A DNA stretch of 64,000 nt from Diatrype stigma (taxonomy: Eukaryota > Ascomycota > Sordariomycetes > Xylariales > Diatrypaceae). Position 1 is the stretch's first letter. Every line of letters begins with the position of its first letter. The stretch covers positions 1-64,000 of the forward strand of contig JAKJXP020000126.1 in the NCBI GenBank assembly GCA_022225965.2, read 5' to 3'. A program made the position numbers and the translations under genes. A model generated the notes under the pieces. The model did not search any database, was not told the DNA's origin, and saw nothing but the letters and a program-made list of their open reading frames with translations. Shown one piece after another: positions 1 through 11,546 of this stretch.

Positions 1-2515
1 CCCCGCCATTATGACATGTTGTTGGGTGGTGTTTGGTGTCGTTGGCTGACATTCCCAGTGCCACCCGCATATGATATACCCATCTTCTTTATTTCACGCA
101 ATTATGCCAGTAACTATATATATACTACATGAACCAATGAAATCCACGATATTCTCTCCATCTCCATCTCCCTGAATCCTCCTCTTCCTCCTTCCCCTCG
201 GGGTTCCCGTCGTCCCGCTAGTACGAGATGGGAATATCTCGAGTTGAAACTATCGACTACTAGCTATAAGCATGCAATAACTACTTACATATGTGTGGTG
301 AGATGCACGTTGGAGAACATACACCAAACCCCTACCCCTGGCTTGATACATAGTTGCCCGGTGGGTTTGCGTGCGTGTTTCTTTTTCTGTCTTGTCTTTT
401 AAACGGGGACGGGCGCGGGGGCCTTTAAGTGAATCGCCGAAATGCAGCGATTTCCTAAGCGAATACCACGTCAGTTACTTAGCTCGATGCAGAAGTGCTG
501 GCCCATCCCCTGCGCTGGGCTAGGCTTGAAAGTGGAATCTATCACCGATGAACCCGCAGCTCATAAGTACCTAGTCTACATTACTTATATAAGTACCTTA
601 TTCATCTGGTACTGTAGGCTAGTTGTCCTGGGTGGGAACTTGGAACGGGGAATGGGGACTGGGGAACGGCAGCGGGAGCACCCAATGCTCGAACAGAGAG
701 ATGCAATGCACGCGCCGTTAAGAGAGTTAGTATATGTGGTTATATGTTAGATATACCTGCCTATCTATACCATGATGTTCGTTATATCCGACGTTATAAA
801 TAGGTTACATCGGATGGCCTGCCATATGCATGTATGATGCAGGAGAGAGCAACCGAACACCGCCTTACGCCCTTATTACATCCTTCTATACTTCAAGAAA
901 CTGGTGTAGTAAGAGGCGGCATCTTCCAAGGTTGCAAATCGTCTGACACTTACATTATTTTATCATTCCCGTCTGCCAATGCCAACGAGGATCCAATGCC
1001 TATTTTATGCAGGCATGTCGTATCAGTTGGTATGCAGACGTGCTGTCTATCACTAAATAACATGGGCTGCACGGGGTAGGTACTGTTGGTGTATAGGTAC
1101 GGCAAGTAGAAGCAGTTTGGTGTAGGTTATATTACCGAGCAGTCGGGCCTTAACTACAGTAGCCTTTGCGGCTCGTCCCACCCACCTTAAGTTATATGGC
1201 TGTCTGTATGCATGTATGTATGTACATATGTGAGACACGTATAGGGTATAATTAGGGGGTAGGTATGAGTAGAAACCGAGACATGGCAGCCGGATGATGA
1301 TTCATGAAGGTCTTCCAGGTTGTTTATTACGTACCAGGTTCGCGGCAATCCTTTCTTTTTCTTTCTCGTTTACAGGTCACATTCCCTAGTTACCCTCCAC
1401 ACATGCATGCCGCTGCGTTTCTAGCCTAACTAGCTAGGTGGAGTGTGAGAGAAGAAAAAGGGATTTCCAGGAAGAAGGCAGAAACAAAAAGGTATGTGAT
1501 GTAGGTGGTTAAAATGATGCCTATGTAAGCATGTGAAAAGAGCAACAAAAGGAAGAAAAGGGTCAAGGACCGGGACCACCTGCAATTGGCGAGTCGTGAT
1601 TCGGCATTGCGTCGCATCCGTTCCGGGTTTGTAAGCGGGCTGGCGGGGGAAATGCTTGTAGTGCTATAAGTATTGGTTAGATCCCCACGTGTAAGTCAGG
1701 GGTCGGCGATCGTTGCGTGCTGGGCACAACCCGGCAGCTCCCTCCCGGGATTCCACGATTCCCACCCACAAAGACAGTGAGAACAGGACAGGAGCGGTAG
1801 AGAGACGGGAATGAAAGGATCCATCATCATCAGAGCGATGGAGCCAAAAAAAAGATAAGAGTTAAGTTGCATTGTTAGGGCTGTTAGGCTGCTAGGTTGG
1901 GTTAGTCGTCGCCGAGGGATGATCAGTCGATGATGGCCGCGATACCTCAGATCCATGTTCGGCATGCAGGTGTTTCTGGGTAAAACCCTTCTTCTCTCAG
2001 AGCTTCTCAACCTTCCTGACGCGCTACATACCTATTACCTATTATCCTTTCGGAAGACACGGCATCTACCTACGTTATTTCGCACATAGGCGTCATTCAT
2101 TTTGTTTCTCTCACCTTTGCTACTAAACAAGGTTTCGTGGTTCGATCGCCATTGATAGGTACGAACTAACTCATCTTGACGGAAAATCCAATGAGATTTT
2201 GTATGCGTATAGTAGTACCATATGCTCACTTGATTGGTGGTGACTTACTCTATGCCCTATACCTAGGTGTTGTCTGGAATCTGTAGTACCTATCTTCGAC
2301 TATCCTATCTCCTATCTACACTACATATATCTTATATATACGGGAACGGTACTACGTTAGTTAGCGCTCGCTATCCATCCACACAGGAGGCTTCAGGAAC
2401 TGGACTTATGTAACAACCAGGTCCTCGGCGGTGATCTTCCGACTATATCTCACTCTCATTGGCTAGGTAGTCCCAACAACACCAAAGGGGGACTGTGAGC
2501 ATAAAGGGTCGAGCC
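1..2515. other. intergenic region, no gene recognised
   Basis: I find no convincing coding region here. The short open frames carry no recognisable domain and have no codon bias like the neighbouring genes. The stretch is rich in ATGTATGT and TACCTA-type simple sequence. Its last 200 bases form the desaturase promoter. Confidence 0.6.
2333..2340 (+). promoter_or_regulatory. TATA-like box of the phytoene desaturase gene
   Basis: An alternating TA run lies about 175 bases upstream of the desaturase ATG. A GATC-TTC-CGA stretch at 2433-2442 loosely resembles light-response elements bound by white-collar GATA factors in other fungi. That resemblance is weak and is inference only. Confidence 0.3.
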
Positions 2516-4007
2516 ATGTCTAAACCGCGGCAAAAGACCGCTATCGTCGTTGGTGAGTCATGTCTATCTCATATTTCATACTATATACCTTTCTCTCTTC
2601 ATTGCTATGGGCAAGGAGGATGTATCATGCATCATGTATACAGATATGCCCACAGCTTGTAATTTGGCTGCATACCTAAGTTAGGTAGGTAGCAGGTTGG
2701 TCGGTCAGTCAGTTCGTCGACCAGTCGGTCAATCCTTTGACAGGGATTTATTTTTATTCCATCATGTGGACCCCGCTCACTTGACTCACCCGGCTCACGC
2801 ACTAAACAGGCGCCGGGGCCGGCGGCATCGCGACGGCGGCGCGGCTGGCCAAGGCCGGATTCGCGGTGACGGTGCTGGAGAAGAACGGGTTCACGGGGGG
2901 CCGGTGCAGCCTGCTGCGGCACGAGGGGTGGCGGTTCGACCAGGGGCCGTCGCTGCTGCTGCTGCCGAAGCTGTTCGCCGAGGCCTTCCACGACCTGGGC
3001 ACGACGCTCGAGGGCGAGGGCGTCGAGCTGCTGCGGTGCCCGACCAACTACGCCGTCTGGTTCGCCGACGGCGAGACGTTCGAGCTCTCGACCGACCTCG
3101 CGCGCATGAAGGCCCAGGTCGAGCGCTGGGAGGGCAAGGACGGCTTCCGCCGCTACCTGGCCTGGCTGCGCGAGGCCCACACCCACTACGAGCTCAGCGT
3201 GCGCGACGTGCTGCACCGCAACTTCGTCAGCCTGCGCGACGTCCTGCTGTCGCCGCGCTTCATCCTCACCGGGCTCCGCATCCACCCCCTCCACTCCATC
3301 TGGGGCCGCGCCGCCAAGTACTTCTGGTCCGAGCGCCTCCGCCGCGTCTTCACCTTCGCCACCATGTACATGGGCATGTCGCCCTTCGAGGCCCCCGCCA
3401 CCTACTCGCTGCTGCAGTACACCGAGCTCGCCGAGGGCATCTGGTACCCGCGCGGCGGCTTCCACGCCGTCCTCGACGCCCTCGTGCGCGTCGGCGCCCG
3501 CCTGGGCGTCGAGTACCGCCTCAACACGGCCGTGAAGCGGGTCGTGACGGCGGGCCCCGACGGCGCGACGACGGTGCGCGGCGTCGAGATCGAGGGCACT
3601 GGCGAGGTGCTCGAGGCGGACGTCGTGGTCGTCAACGCCGACCTGGTGTACGCGTACAGCAACCTGTTCCCGCAGGCGGCCGGCCACCCGGGCGGGGCGG
3701 CGCGGTACGGCCGCGCGCTGCGGGCCAAGGCCGGCTCCTGCAGCTCCATCTCCTTCTACTGGGCCGTCGACCGCAAGCTGCCCGAGCTGCAGACCCACAA
3801 CATCTTCCTCGCCGACGAGTACCGCGAGTCCTTCGACGCCATCTTCCAGCGCCAGGACCTGCCGCGCGAGCCCAGCTTCTACATCAACGTCCCCAGCCGC
3901 ATCGACCCCTCCGCCGCCCCCGACGGCTGCGACGCCGTCATCGCCCTCGTGCCCACCGGCCACCTGCGCGACTCCCGCGGCTTCGCCCCGCCCCCCAGCA
4001 AGAGCGA

Positions 4008-4038
<31 letters not shown>

Positions 4039-4605
4039 CACACCGCCGGCATCCCGCGCGAGCTCGACTGGGACGCGCTCGTGGACCGGGCGCGCCGCGC
4101 CGTGCTGGACACGGTGCGGGCGCGCACGGGGTGCGACCTGACAGACCAGGGCGCCTCGCCGTCGATCGTGCACGAGGAGGTCAACGACCCGCACGCGTGG
4201 GAGGCCAAGTTCAACCTGGACAAGGGCGCCATCCTGGGGCTGAGCCACAGCTTCCTGAACGTGCTGTCGTTCCGGCCCGGCACGCGCGCCCGCGGCTTCC
4301 GCGGCGCCTACTTCGTCGGCGCCAGCACCCACCCCGGCACCGGCGTCCCCATCGTCCTCGCCGGCGCCCGAATCACCGCCGAGCAGATCCTCGACGACCT
4401 GCGCATGCCTGTCCCCTGGCGCGACAGCGGCAGCCCCTCGCTGATCCGCGATCAAGGCGTCCCGCAGGATGCGAACACCCCTGCGCTGGACCGTCGGTCG
4501 CCCCCGAGGAGCGGTGTTACGGTCGCGCTGCTTGTCGCGGTCTTGGCTTGGTTCTTGCTGTACGTGCTACATTGGCGTGATGCGGCGTACACCACTTCTC
4601 TCTAA
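2516..4605 (+). CDS. al-1: phytoene desaturase (carotenoid biosynthesis)
   Basis: This FAD-dependent membrane enzyme introduces double bonds into phytoene on the way to torulene/lycopene-type carotenoids. Exons by eye are 2516-2552 and 2810-4605 (intron 2553-2809), giving about 610 residues, normal for AL-1/CarB. The intron falls inside the N-terminal dinucleotide-binding glycine motif (residues 13-18, GAGAGG), and the ADP-binding glutamate follows in VTVLEKNGFTGGRC. The C-terminal half holds the family block GAYFVGASTHPGTGVP. A hydrophobic helix at about 581-599 fits the C-terminal membrane anchor of fungal homologues. Exon 2 is extremely GC-rich in third positions. A (GACGCC)x5 repeat at 4009-4038 encodes alternating Asp-Ala in a probably variable loop. 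No phytoene synthase/cyclase or carotenoid oxygenase gene lies in this window. The family call is firm; the 12-residue first exon is inferred from splice signals. Confidence 0.93.
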
Positions 4606-5207
4606 ACTAGGTGGCCCGTTGGGCTGCTGCTTGGACGTTGATTGTTTCGTTGGCTTGCTTGTTTTTGCATGACGATGGTGGTGCTGAAGAAGAGTTCTTG
4701 GACTTAGACGGCGCTTTGGAAGGCTAGGTAATACTGTGTGATGCGCAACACGTTGGGTAATGTATGGATGGTATCTAGGAGCTTATACGTGACGGAAAGA
4801 AGATGAGTTTGATGTTTATGTCCCGGAAGGCATTGTATATACCACCGCCCGATTTAGTAATAGTTACCGGACTCAACAATTGAATGACACTTCTGATACG
4901 AACCGAGTCGTTTGCCCTGTTCGCGCTCCCGGTCGTCAACTCCAAGTTCAAGTATGTATATATAGCAACACCCCCACAGTGCAATTCAGATCGTTCCATT
5001 AGTTCGCCTAGGTGGCAAGTATCAACCGTCTCTACGCATTGTCGTGAATTTAACCCAATAGAATACTATGCTAACGACGGGAATCTCCTAAATGTAAATT
5101 TGTAGAATTCATTATTCTACTAACAAGCTCCCGTATCCAACGAATTAGTTTAAACATCCTATGTAGTAGGAACCTTGGAGATTACACCTAGCCCTCGCGA
5201 TTCGTCA
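4606..5207. other. intergenic, no gene recognised
   Basis: This is the 3' flank shared by the convergent desaturase (+) and the hypothetical gene (-). It has moderate AT content, and I see no structured element. Confidence 0.5.
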
Positions 5208-5858
5208 CTATGAGGACTCCAACCTTGCCTTCAGATTCAGGAGATCGGGCTCTGACTCCATATCGAAGACATCCTTCTCCAGACTTCGGATATCATGGAT
5301 TTTCGTGGTATCACAACTCTCCTTGTCGATCGAATTCAGGGACTGCGCTCTGTAGCACTCGCCGATGGCAATGAGCTTAATGGCGAAGAGGAAGATGTTG
5401 TGGTTGAACTCGATCCGGATATCCGCCAGCAGATCGAAGAGATCTTGTTTGTGTTCCCACTTGTGTCCCCATTTTCCAAGTGCTTTCGCCCATTCTCCCC
5501 AGAGATCTGTCCAAGACAGGAGCCCTACTCGCTCCTCGTCAACTGCTGCGTTCGGGTCAGCACAGATCAGCTTTGCGAACACGGTTTCAAGCACCGGCCT
5601 TGTAAGCGCACATTCGGGCGCGCGCCGAAGTAGCTCTGCGAAGATGGACCAGATGAACTGTCTCGTAACTAAGCTGTCCAGTGCGACAAGCGTCGCTGAA
5701 ATGGCCTCGTGCATCCCGGAAATCGTTGCTAATTGGCAGTCAGTGCACTTCATCCCACCTGGCTGTCCCGTGACCGTACCAGACAACAGTATAACGCAGG
5801 CGAGGAGGCTATCTTCGTCATGACCACACCCTGTTGGCCTTCCCTGGAAATTATTCAT
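5208..5858 (-). CDS. hypothetical protein, single exon, 216 aa
   Basis: I do not recognise this protein. A single open frame reads from an ATG at 5858 to a stop at 5208. It is predicted largely helical, with an N-terminal CTDC pair and a Trp-rich central stretch (WTDLWGEWAKALGKWGHKW). It has no clear signal peptide or membrane span. Codon use is ordinary, unlike the GC-rich desaturase next door, and the frame is undamaged and long for this base composition, so it is probably a real gene. It lies tail-to-tail with the desaturase. It could also be the remnant of a longer gene, because no flanking exons were found. Confidence 0.5.
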   Translation of the reverse strand: MNNFQGRPTGCGHDEDSLLACVILLSGTVTGQPGGMKCTDCQLATISGMHEAISATLVALDSLVTRQFIWSIFAELLRRAPECALTRPVLETVFAKLICADPNAAVDEERVGLLSWTDLWGEWAKALGKWGHKWEHKQDLFDLLADIRIEFNHNIFLFAIKLIAIGECYRAQSLNSIDKESCDTTKIHDIRSLEKDVFDMESEPDLLNLKARLESS

Positions 5859-7168
5859 AGCTTTCGGTGACCACGATAGATTCTGAGATTGAAGAAATGA
5901 CGATAATTAGATGCTTGTCACAGCAGGGGGCACTAGCCCCTTGAAATATGGTTCTTCACAATCTGCGGAGAGGAGAAGGAGTTTGTTCGGACAAAGCACT
6001 ATTTGGAGTTTGTTCAACTCAAGACAAAGAATTAGTCATGAATGTATTGTAAGACTGTATTGTCCTAACTTGTGGAATGTAGGCTCATTCTCTTCTCCAT
6101 GATCTCTAATTCAACTCTTGTGAGCCCCTATATGAGGGGAAACGGTATTCTGACCTGGAATTCAGGGGCAAGACCACGTATAAGTCACATCGGAAACATC
6201 TTTTCGTTTTTTATCATAACACAATCAATTACCAGCCATCGATTAATGCTTAGAAGCGATTTATATACTAAAAGGCTGTATCAACAATGTCGGCGAGAGG
6301 ACATCACTAAGGTCCTGGCTTGGTAGATGGGCGGAACATTAGACTTGATCACACACACATCGGCAACACATGGGCTAACGAGAGATAGATGGTCACTACC
6401 TACTGCTTCATTTGGAGAATGGATTATGTATAAGCCGCGACCCCCTCCCCTTTCGACTGCTCCCATCGGTAACCCATTCTTAGTAAAGCGACGACGTCCG
6501 CGTAACACACAAGACTGGTTCGTCCAATGACCTCCACGCTTATACAACGAAGCGTTATCTGATTGGGAAAAAGTCACACGATCGCCTTGCTCGACATTGA
6601 CTTGCATTGCATCGCAGAACCGCGGGTCGATCCCGACCTTTGGCGTCGAAGCTTAAGGTGAGGGGAGCGCATCGTAGCTAGCACGCCATGTTCCCCTCAC
6701 CTCTCAAAGTAGCAGTCGTCCCATTGCATCATCTCCTCCCAACGTTGCGTATTATGGCAAGGCCAATGGGGTTGCAATTCAGCTCATGCTGATTGGACAG
6801 CTTAGGAATATCTAGGATCCCATTTGCGTGTGCGTGGGTATGGGTGGTCGAGACAATCCGGCGGTTTGGCTTATATTGAAGGCGTCATGTGGGAGGAAGA
6901 TTCGCGTGTATGGCGAGAACATAGCCACGGCATCATGCATGATACGATATGAGTGTTGGGGGGATTATAAATCAGAAGATAGGCGAGATATCAATTACGA
7001 GGAGAGCTCCGGTACTCGCTCATCGCTGTGTATATAAGCTCTACGTCGGGTAGCCTAATGTAGAGCTCTATATCTTGATCTACCAGCAGAACGATCCCGG
7101 GGATACATGCCTGTGACCAGTAAACACGCCACTATACTGAAATAGATACCTAAGGTCCACCTGCAAAC
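5859..7168. other. intergenic, promoters of the hypothetical gene and the dioxygenase
   Basis: No further gene is supported. Several short frames occur without domains. The right end carries the dioxygenase promoter. Confidence 0.5.
7031..7037 (+). promoter_or_regulatory. TATA box of the dioxygenase gene
   Basis: TATATAA lies 132 bases upstream of the dioxygenase ATG, a usual distance for a TATA-driven fungal promoter. Confidence 0.45.
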
Positions 7169-8373
7169 ATGGCGCCAGCACCGATAGACGAGCGGATCAA
7201 GGACTACGCGGAGCAGAAGAAGGACACGCTGGGTCTGCCGGAGCCGGCGCTCGCGCGGCTCAAGAAGGCAGGCGTGGACCTGTCCGAGGGGTACCCGTAC
7301 CGGCCGTCGCGGCCGCTGTACCTGCAGGACGTCTACCAGATCCGGGGCGAGGAGTGGAAGCACGAGGACGCGGGCGCGCGGGCCGATAAGTCCAAGTCGG
7401 CGCTCCTGTCGGCCGCCACCAAGGTCACCGACCTGACGGCCCACATCGGCACCGAGATCGAGGGCCTGCAGCTCAAGGACCTGACCAGCCAGCAGCGCGA
7501 CGAGCTCGCCCTGCTCATCGCCGAGCGTAGCGTCGTCTTCTTCCGCAACCAGGACCTCTCGCCCCAGCAGCAGCTCGAGCTCGGGAAGCACTTCGGGAAG
7601 CCGGAGATCCACGTAAGTCCCATCTCCTCCGTCCACTTGCGACTTGACTAGGTTTCGACCCCCTTTCCTCCTCACTCCTCACTCCTCACCATTATACCCA
7701 TATCTACCTATCCATTGCTACACCTCCCTACCTCCCTCCCTGCCTGCCTGCCTGCCTATTCCTAGCACCAAGACATCTGCTAACAGCAACACCAAAAACA
7801 CAGCCCCAAGCCGCGCAGGTGCCCGGCGAGCTCGGCATCACGGTGATCTGGCCGGACCTGTGGAAGACGGAGCGGAAGACGAGCTTCCGGAACCCGGGGG
7901 GCGCGTCGCGGTGGCACTCGGACCTGGTGCACGAGCTGCAGCCGGCGGGGATCACGCACCTGCACAACGACACGGTTCCGGACGTGGGGGGCGACACGCT
8001 GTGGGCGAGCGGGTACTCGGCGTACGAGAAGCTCAGCCCGGACTTCCGCAAGATCATCGACGGCAAGCTGGCCGTGTACAAGTCGGCGCACCCGTACCTG
8101 GACCGCGACGACCCGGCCGCCGGGCCCAAGCACGTCGAGCGCGTCCACCCGCTCGTGCGCGTCCACCCGGCCACCGGCTGGAAGGCCCTCTGGGTCAACC
8201 GCGCCATGACCGACCGCATCGTCGGCCTCGACCGCGGCGAGAGCGACGCCATCCTCAACTACCTCTACCACGTCTACGAGACCAACGTCGACATCCAGGT
8301 CCGCTTCCGCTGGACCCCGGGCACCAGCGCGCTCTGGGACAATAGGTTCGTCAAAAAGCCCCGCTCCTCAAGA

Positions 8374-8406
<33 letters not shown>

Positions 8407-8642
8407 TATATCCTTCTCTCGCGCTCTACAAGTATCCGTGGGACTTGTGACTGACATACGTGACCCCTAACAGAATCACGATCCACAACGCCTCCTGGGA
8501 CTACGGCGGCAAGCAGCCGCGGCACGGGACGCGTGTGACGTCTCTGGCCGAGAAGCCGTACTTCGACCCGAGCGCGCCGACGCGTCGCCAAGCGCTCGGG
8601 CTACTGGACGAGGGCGAGCTGCCCGTTGACGGACCTGCTTGA
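7169..8642 (+). CDS. TauD/TfdA-family 2-oxoglutarate, Fe(II)-dependent dioxygenase
   Basis: The protein is probably a cytosolic oxygenase that couples 2-oxoglutarate decarboxylation to hydroxylation of a substrate such as a sulfonate or carboxylate; the substrate is not readable. Exons by eye are 7169-7612, 7804-8345 and 8474-8642, giving about 384 residues. An alternative acceptor at 7817 would drop the start of exon 2. Iron ligands are visible as the H-x-D pair in RWHSDLVHE (about H186, D188) and the distal His in WDNRITIHNASWDY (about H333). The last intron falls inside that motif. Arg345/Arg349 in the following PRHGTR segment is the likely 2-oxoglutarate-binding arginine. Exons are very GC-rich. 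Intron 2 holds a 25-base T run (8377-8401) followed by a short TA repeat. Length and motif order fit the fungal TauD family well. Confidence 0.88.
8377..8411 (+). repeat. poly-T/TA simple repeat in dioxygenase intron 2
   Basis: Twenty-five consecutive Ts precede alternating TA, upstream of the acceptor at 8473. It probably serves as an extended polypyrimidine tract and is likely to be length-variable. Confidence 0.8.
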
Positions 8643-9755
8643 GGAGAAACAAACTAGCAAAAGTCATGGGATATAGGATACAGTAGTGAGACAGAACAAT
8701 GATGAAGAACGAGAGTGAAATATATATATATCATGTGAAATATCCGCATTCCCTTATTCTTTTCATTTTCGAGTGTAGGCTTGTGATCATGACAAACTGC
8801 AGTATTACGTAAAGAAAGGGGGTAAATAGGGAGGAGGGTGAGGAAAAGGAAAGGGAGAAGGGGACCTAGTCCTAGTATTGCATGGGCTGACTCGGAACCT
8901 TTCGCCCTGCTCGATATCAGGTTTAGGATAACACTACATGAGCCACATCAGATTGAGTGCTACATCCAGGATTCTGGTTGCTCTCGCTCCCCGTTATTTC
9001 GCCCCTCGTATATAAGTTGGCAACCAATATCACGTAGATGCACTGAAAATTCGTGCTAGTAGATAGCTCGAGTATAAGTTGGACTGCGTCCGAAGTGAGA
9101 CAACTATACGTACCTCTCGACCCCCCTCCCCCTCCCCCTTCCCTGTGTGATATAAACGTAAATGCTTCGCTTGCTAAGTAGTTACGATTCTCTTAACATG
9201 TCTTGTATTATCAGCCTTATGTGACATCGACTGAATCCAACCTCTTTCTATGCCCGTGTTGTGCAATCGAACGAGAGAAGATCGATGATTCAAGGAAAGA
9301 AATATACTGGAGGTTCGCTCAGGAATCGACTGGACTGGTGAGTTAGCACGTGGATGTATGTTATTACATCGATCTCGATGTATTTTACGGCCGTTACAAG
9401 CTCGAGATGAACATCACGTCCTGTAGACGACGCATCCTCTTGGAAGCCAAAAGCAGTAAAATGCGGCTGATGATAGAAGTCCACATTTTACTATTTCCCG
9501 CCTTTTCTTTTCTGGACTTGTGCAGTCCATCACAACATTTATTGATTTGGTATCCGGTGTGTATATGCCCGTTGACTCCTAGTGGAAGTAAAGAAAAAGG
9601 GCAAACTCCATTCAAACATCCACTCAGTGCCCAGACGGGTGGTGATATTCGAAGTTACATATGTTCGCTTATGATCAAAAATCAAATCAAAAGGCCTCCT
9701 GGCCTTTTTTTGCTCGCTCGCTTGCACTTTGCTATCCTTCTCTTTCATTAGTTCA
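8643..9755. other. intergenic, convergent 3' flanks
   Basis: No gene is supported between the dioxygenase (+) and EAF (-) genes. The stretch includes C-rich tracts near 9120-9140 and the small hairpin listed separately. Confidence 0.5.
9689..9708 (-). terminator. 8-bp hairpin in the 3' flank of the EAF gene
   Basis: AAAAGGCC and GGCCTTTT form a perfect 8-bp stem with a 4-base loop, 48 bases past the EAF stop. It could shape the mRNA 3' end. Polymerase II genes do not need such hairpins, so the role is inference. Confidence 0.25.
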
Positions 9756-10937
9756 TTACTCTTCTTCGCTGACGTCGCTTTCCTGGTCTTGGTGTTCTTC
9801 CTCCAGCGCGGCCATGAGTTCAGCTTCAAGGTCATCGTCCTCGTCATCGGGTCCATCCACGTCTACCATCTGCTCTCCTTCATCGTCGTCGCTCTCGTCG
9901 TCATCTGCCGTGGTCTGCATATTCCGCTGCTGCTGTTGCTGATGGTCGCCGCCATTCTGTGTCGTCATCTGCCCCCTCATGGGGCTCGGTAGCTTGAAGT
10001 GCTCTATAGAGCGATCATCATCGTCGTCATCTTCGCCGTCCGCATCGTCCCCGTCGACTGTGCCACCATCACCACCGTCGCCTATGATATCCTCTCCCTC
10101 GTCTTCCTCCTGTTCCGATGCCTCGCCCTGCTCCTCCGACGCTTCCCGCTCGTTTTCCTGCACGAATTCGGAGAAGCGTCGGCCCGGGAAGGCTGGCGAG
10201 AAGTCGCGTAGGATCTGCGACCGCGTGCCTGGTTCCTCGCCGCCAGGATTCTCAATCGTTAGGCCAAAGTCGTCGTCATCATCGCTTTCTTCGTCATCGT
10301 CTTGGGGAATGGTCTTCTTGGGGGGTGGTGCAGGCTTCTCTGCTGGAGGTTTCTTCTGCGGCATTGGTAGGCTGTTCTTCTCCTGCTTCTCCTTCGCCGC
10401 CGCCCCACGCTTTTGTGTTTTGGTAGGCTTATCTTCGACAGCCGCGGCGCCACCGTCGAGCTGCGGATACTCGCGACGCAGGCTATTGGCGTCGGTGTTG
10501 GTGGGGGTCCGGATTAGGTTCATGTTGAACATGGAGTCGACCTTGTGGAGGATAAAGACCTCGCGTGTCGAGTCGAAAATGAGTACGTATTGGCCATCCT
10601 TAGTCCGCCGGCTCCCTTGGTATGTGTAGCGTTCGCCATTGTCGAGGAAGGATAGGTCGTACGAAGTGCCTTTCTTGGCGGAGGGTGTCGGTTTTACTCG
10701 AGCCAGCTCCGGGGCAGTGGATGAAGATAGGTTCGGTTTGTGGTTATCTGGGACAAGCAGTCAGTCAATTGAATTCCTGTCCTGGACTGAGCATCCTTAG
10801 GCACTCAGGAGATCTGTGACTTGCTTACATCGCACGCCGGTATAGACCTCGCTGGATTCTTTGCCAAGCAACGCATCGCTCAGTATGACGGGGTATTTGC
10901 CGGCTTTCGTGGGGTCAAGCAACCCCGCCGCGGCCAT
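9756..10937 (-). CDS. EAF-family RNA polymerase II transcription elongation factor
   Basis: This is a nuclear protein of the ELL-associated factor family, which partners ELL to stimulate Pol II elongation. Exons by eye are 10937-10829 and 10747-9756 (intron 10748-10828, 81 bp), giving about 366 residues. The N-terminal ~110 residues form the EAF domain: an early GKYPVILSD segment, then SYDLSFLDNGERYTYQG and a GQYVLIFDSTREVFILHKVD segment. The rest is low-complexity: a Lys/Pro-rich linker, then long Asp/Glu runs with a Gln patch near HQQQQQ, ending EEHQDQESDVSEEE. Such an acidic disordered tail fits the transactivation region known in the family. The start was chosen at the first ATG giving the complete domain. 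The domain assignment comes from recognition of the conserved blocks. Confidence 0.82.
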
Positions 10938-11480
10938 GGCGAAGATCGGGACGATTGCGGCTCTAGCAGGCCTAATGGAGTGCTAGTTGGAAGTTATAAT
11001 TCAACAAGTGAAAGAAGGTTTAACAGGCGCTGATGATCTACTTCGTACGGGCTACCGAAATCGGAGGGAGAATCGTGGGACCGACGACGATCGACGGGCG
11101 CAGGGGAACTCGAGGTGTGTAATAGAGTATCTTGTGATCGTCGTGTTGTCGGTTGTCGATTGTCGGCGGGGGGTTGTGTAGGTGTAGACATGTAGACAAG
11201 AATGTAGACAAGAAGTCCCCGAGTAGATCCCTGAGATTGAGTAGAATTGGAGGGAGGAGGATGGCCGGGATCTTAATTGGGGAAATCCTAGACAAGCAGA
11301 CGAGGCAACGATGTGACTGGGAGGTAGGAAAGGAAGGGGAACAAAGGTGAAAGATACGCAAGATGGCAGCAGCCGCAGCAAAGCGGGAGTCAGCAAAGCC
11401 AGAGACGGCCGGGGGAGTCAGCAAAGAGTCGACAACTGCCAATCCCCTTTGTTCTGCTGGCCTTGCCTCCAATACGAGAC

Positions 11481-11546
11481 ATTAGCAGCAGATTGGCAGC
11501 AGATTGGCAGCAGATTGGCAGCAGATTGGCAGCAAATTGGCAGCGG
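11481..11546. repeat. 11-bp minisatellite, six units
   Basis: There are six head-to-tail copies of ATTGGCAGCAG, the first with A for G at position 4 and the last two with single changes. The array lies about 545 bases upstream of the EAF start codon. Confidence 0.95.

Noticed and set aside
2632..4455. 607-residue open frame antisense to the desaturase
   Set aside because: It is an artefact of extreme GC3 in the desaturase: Ala/Gly/Arg/Val-rich, with no domain, and it lies opposite a clearly homologous gene.
2516..8642. Carotenoid gene cluster formed by the desaturase and the neighbouring dioxygenase
   Set aside because: The dioxygenase is an iron/2-oxoglutarate TauD type, not a carotenoid cleavage oxygenase, and no synthase/cyclase is present.
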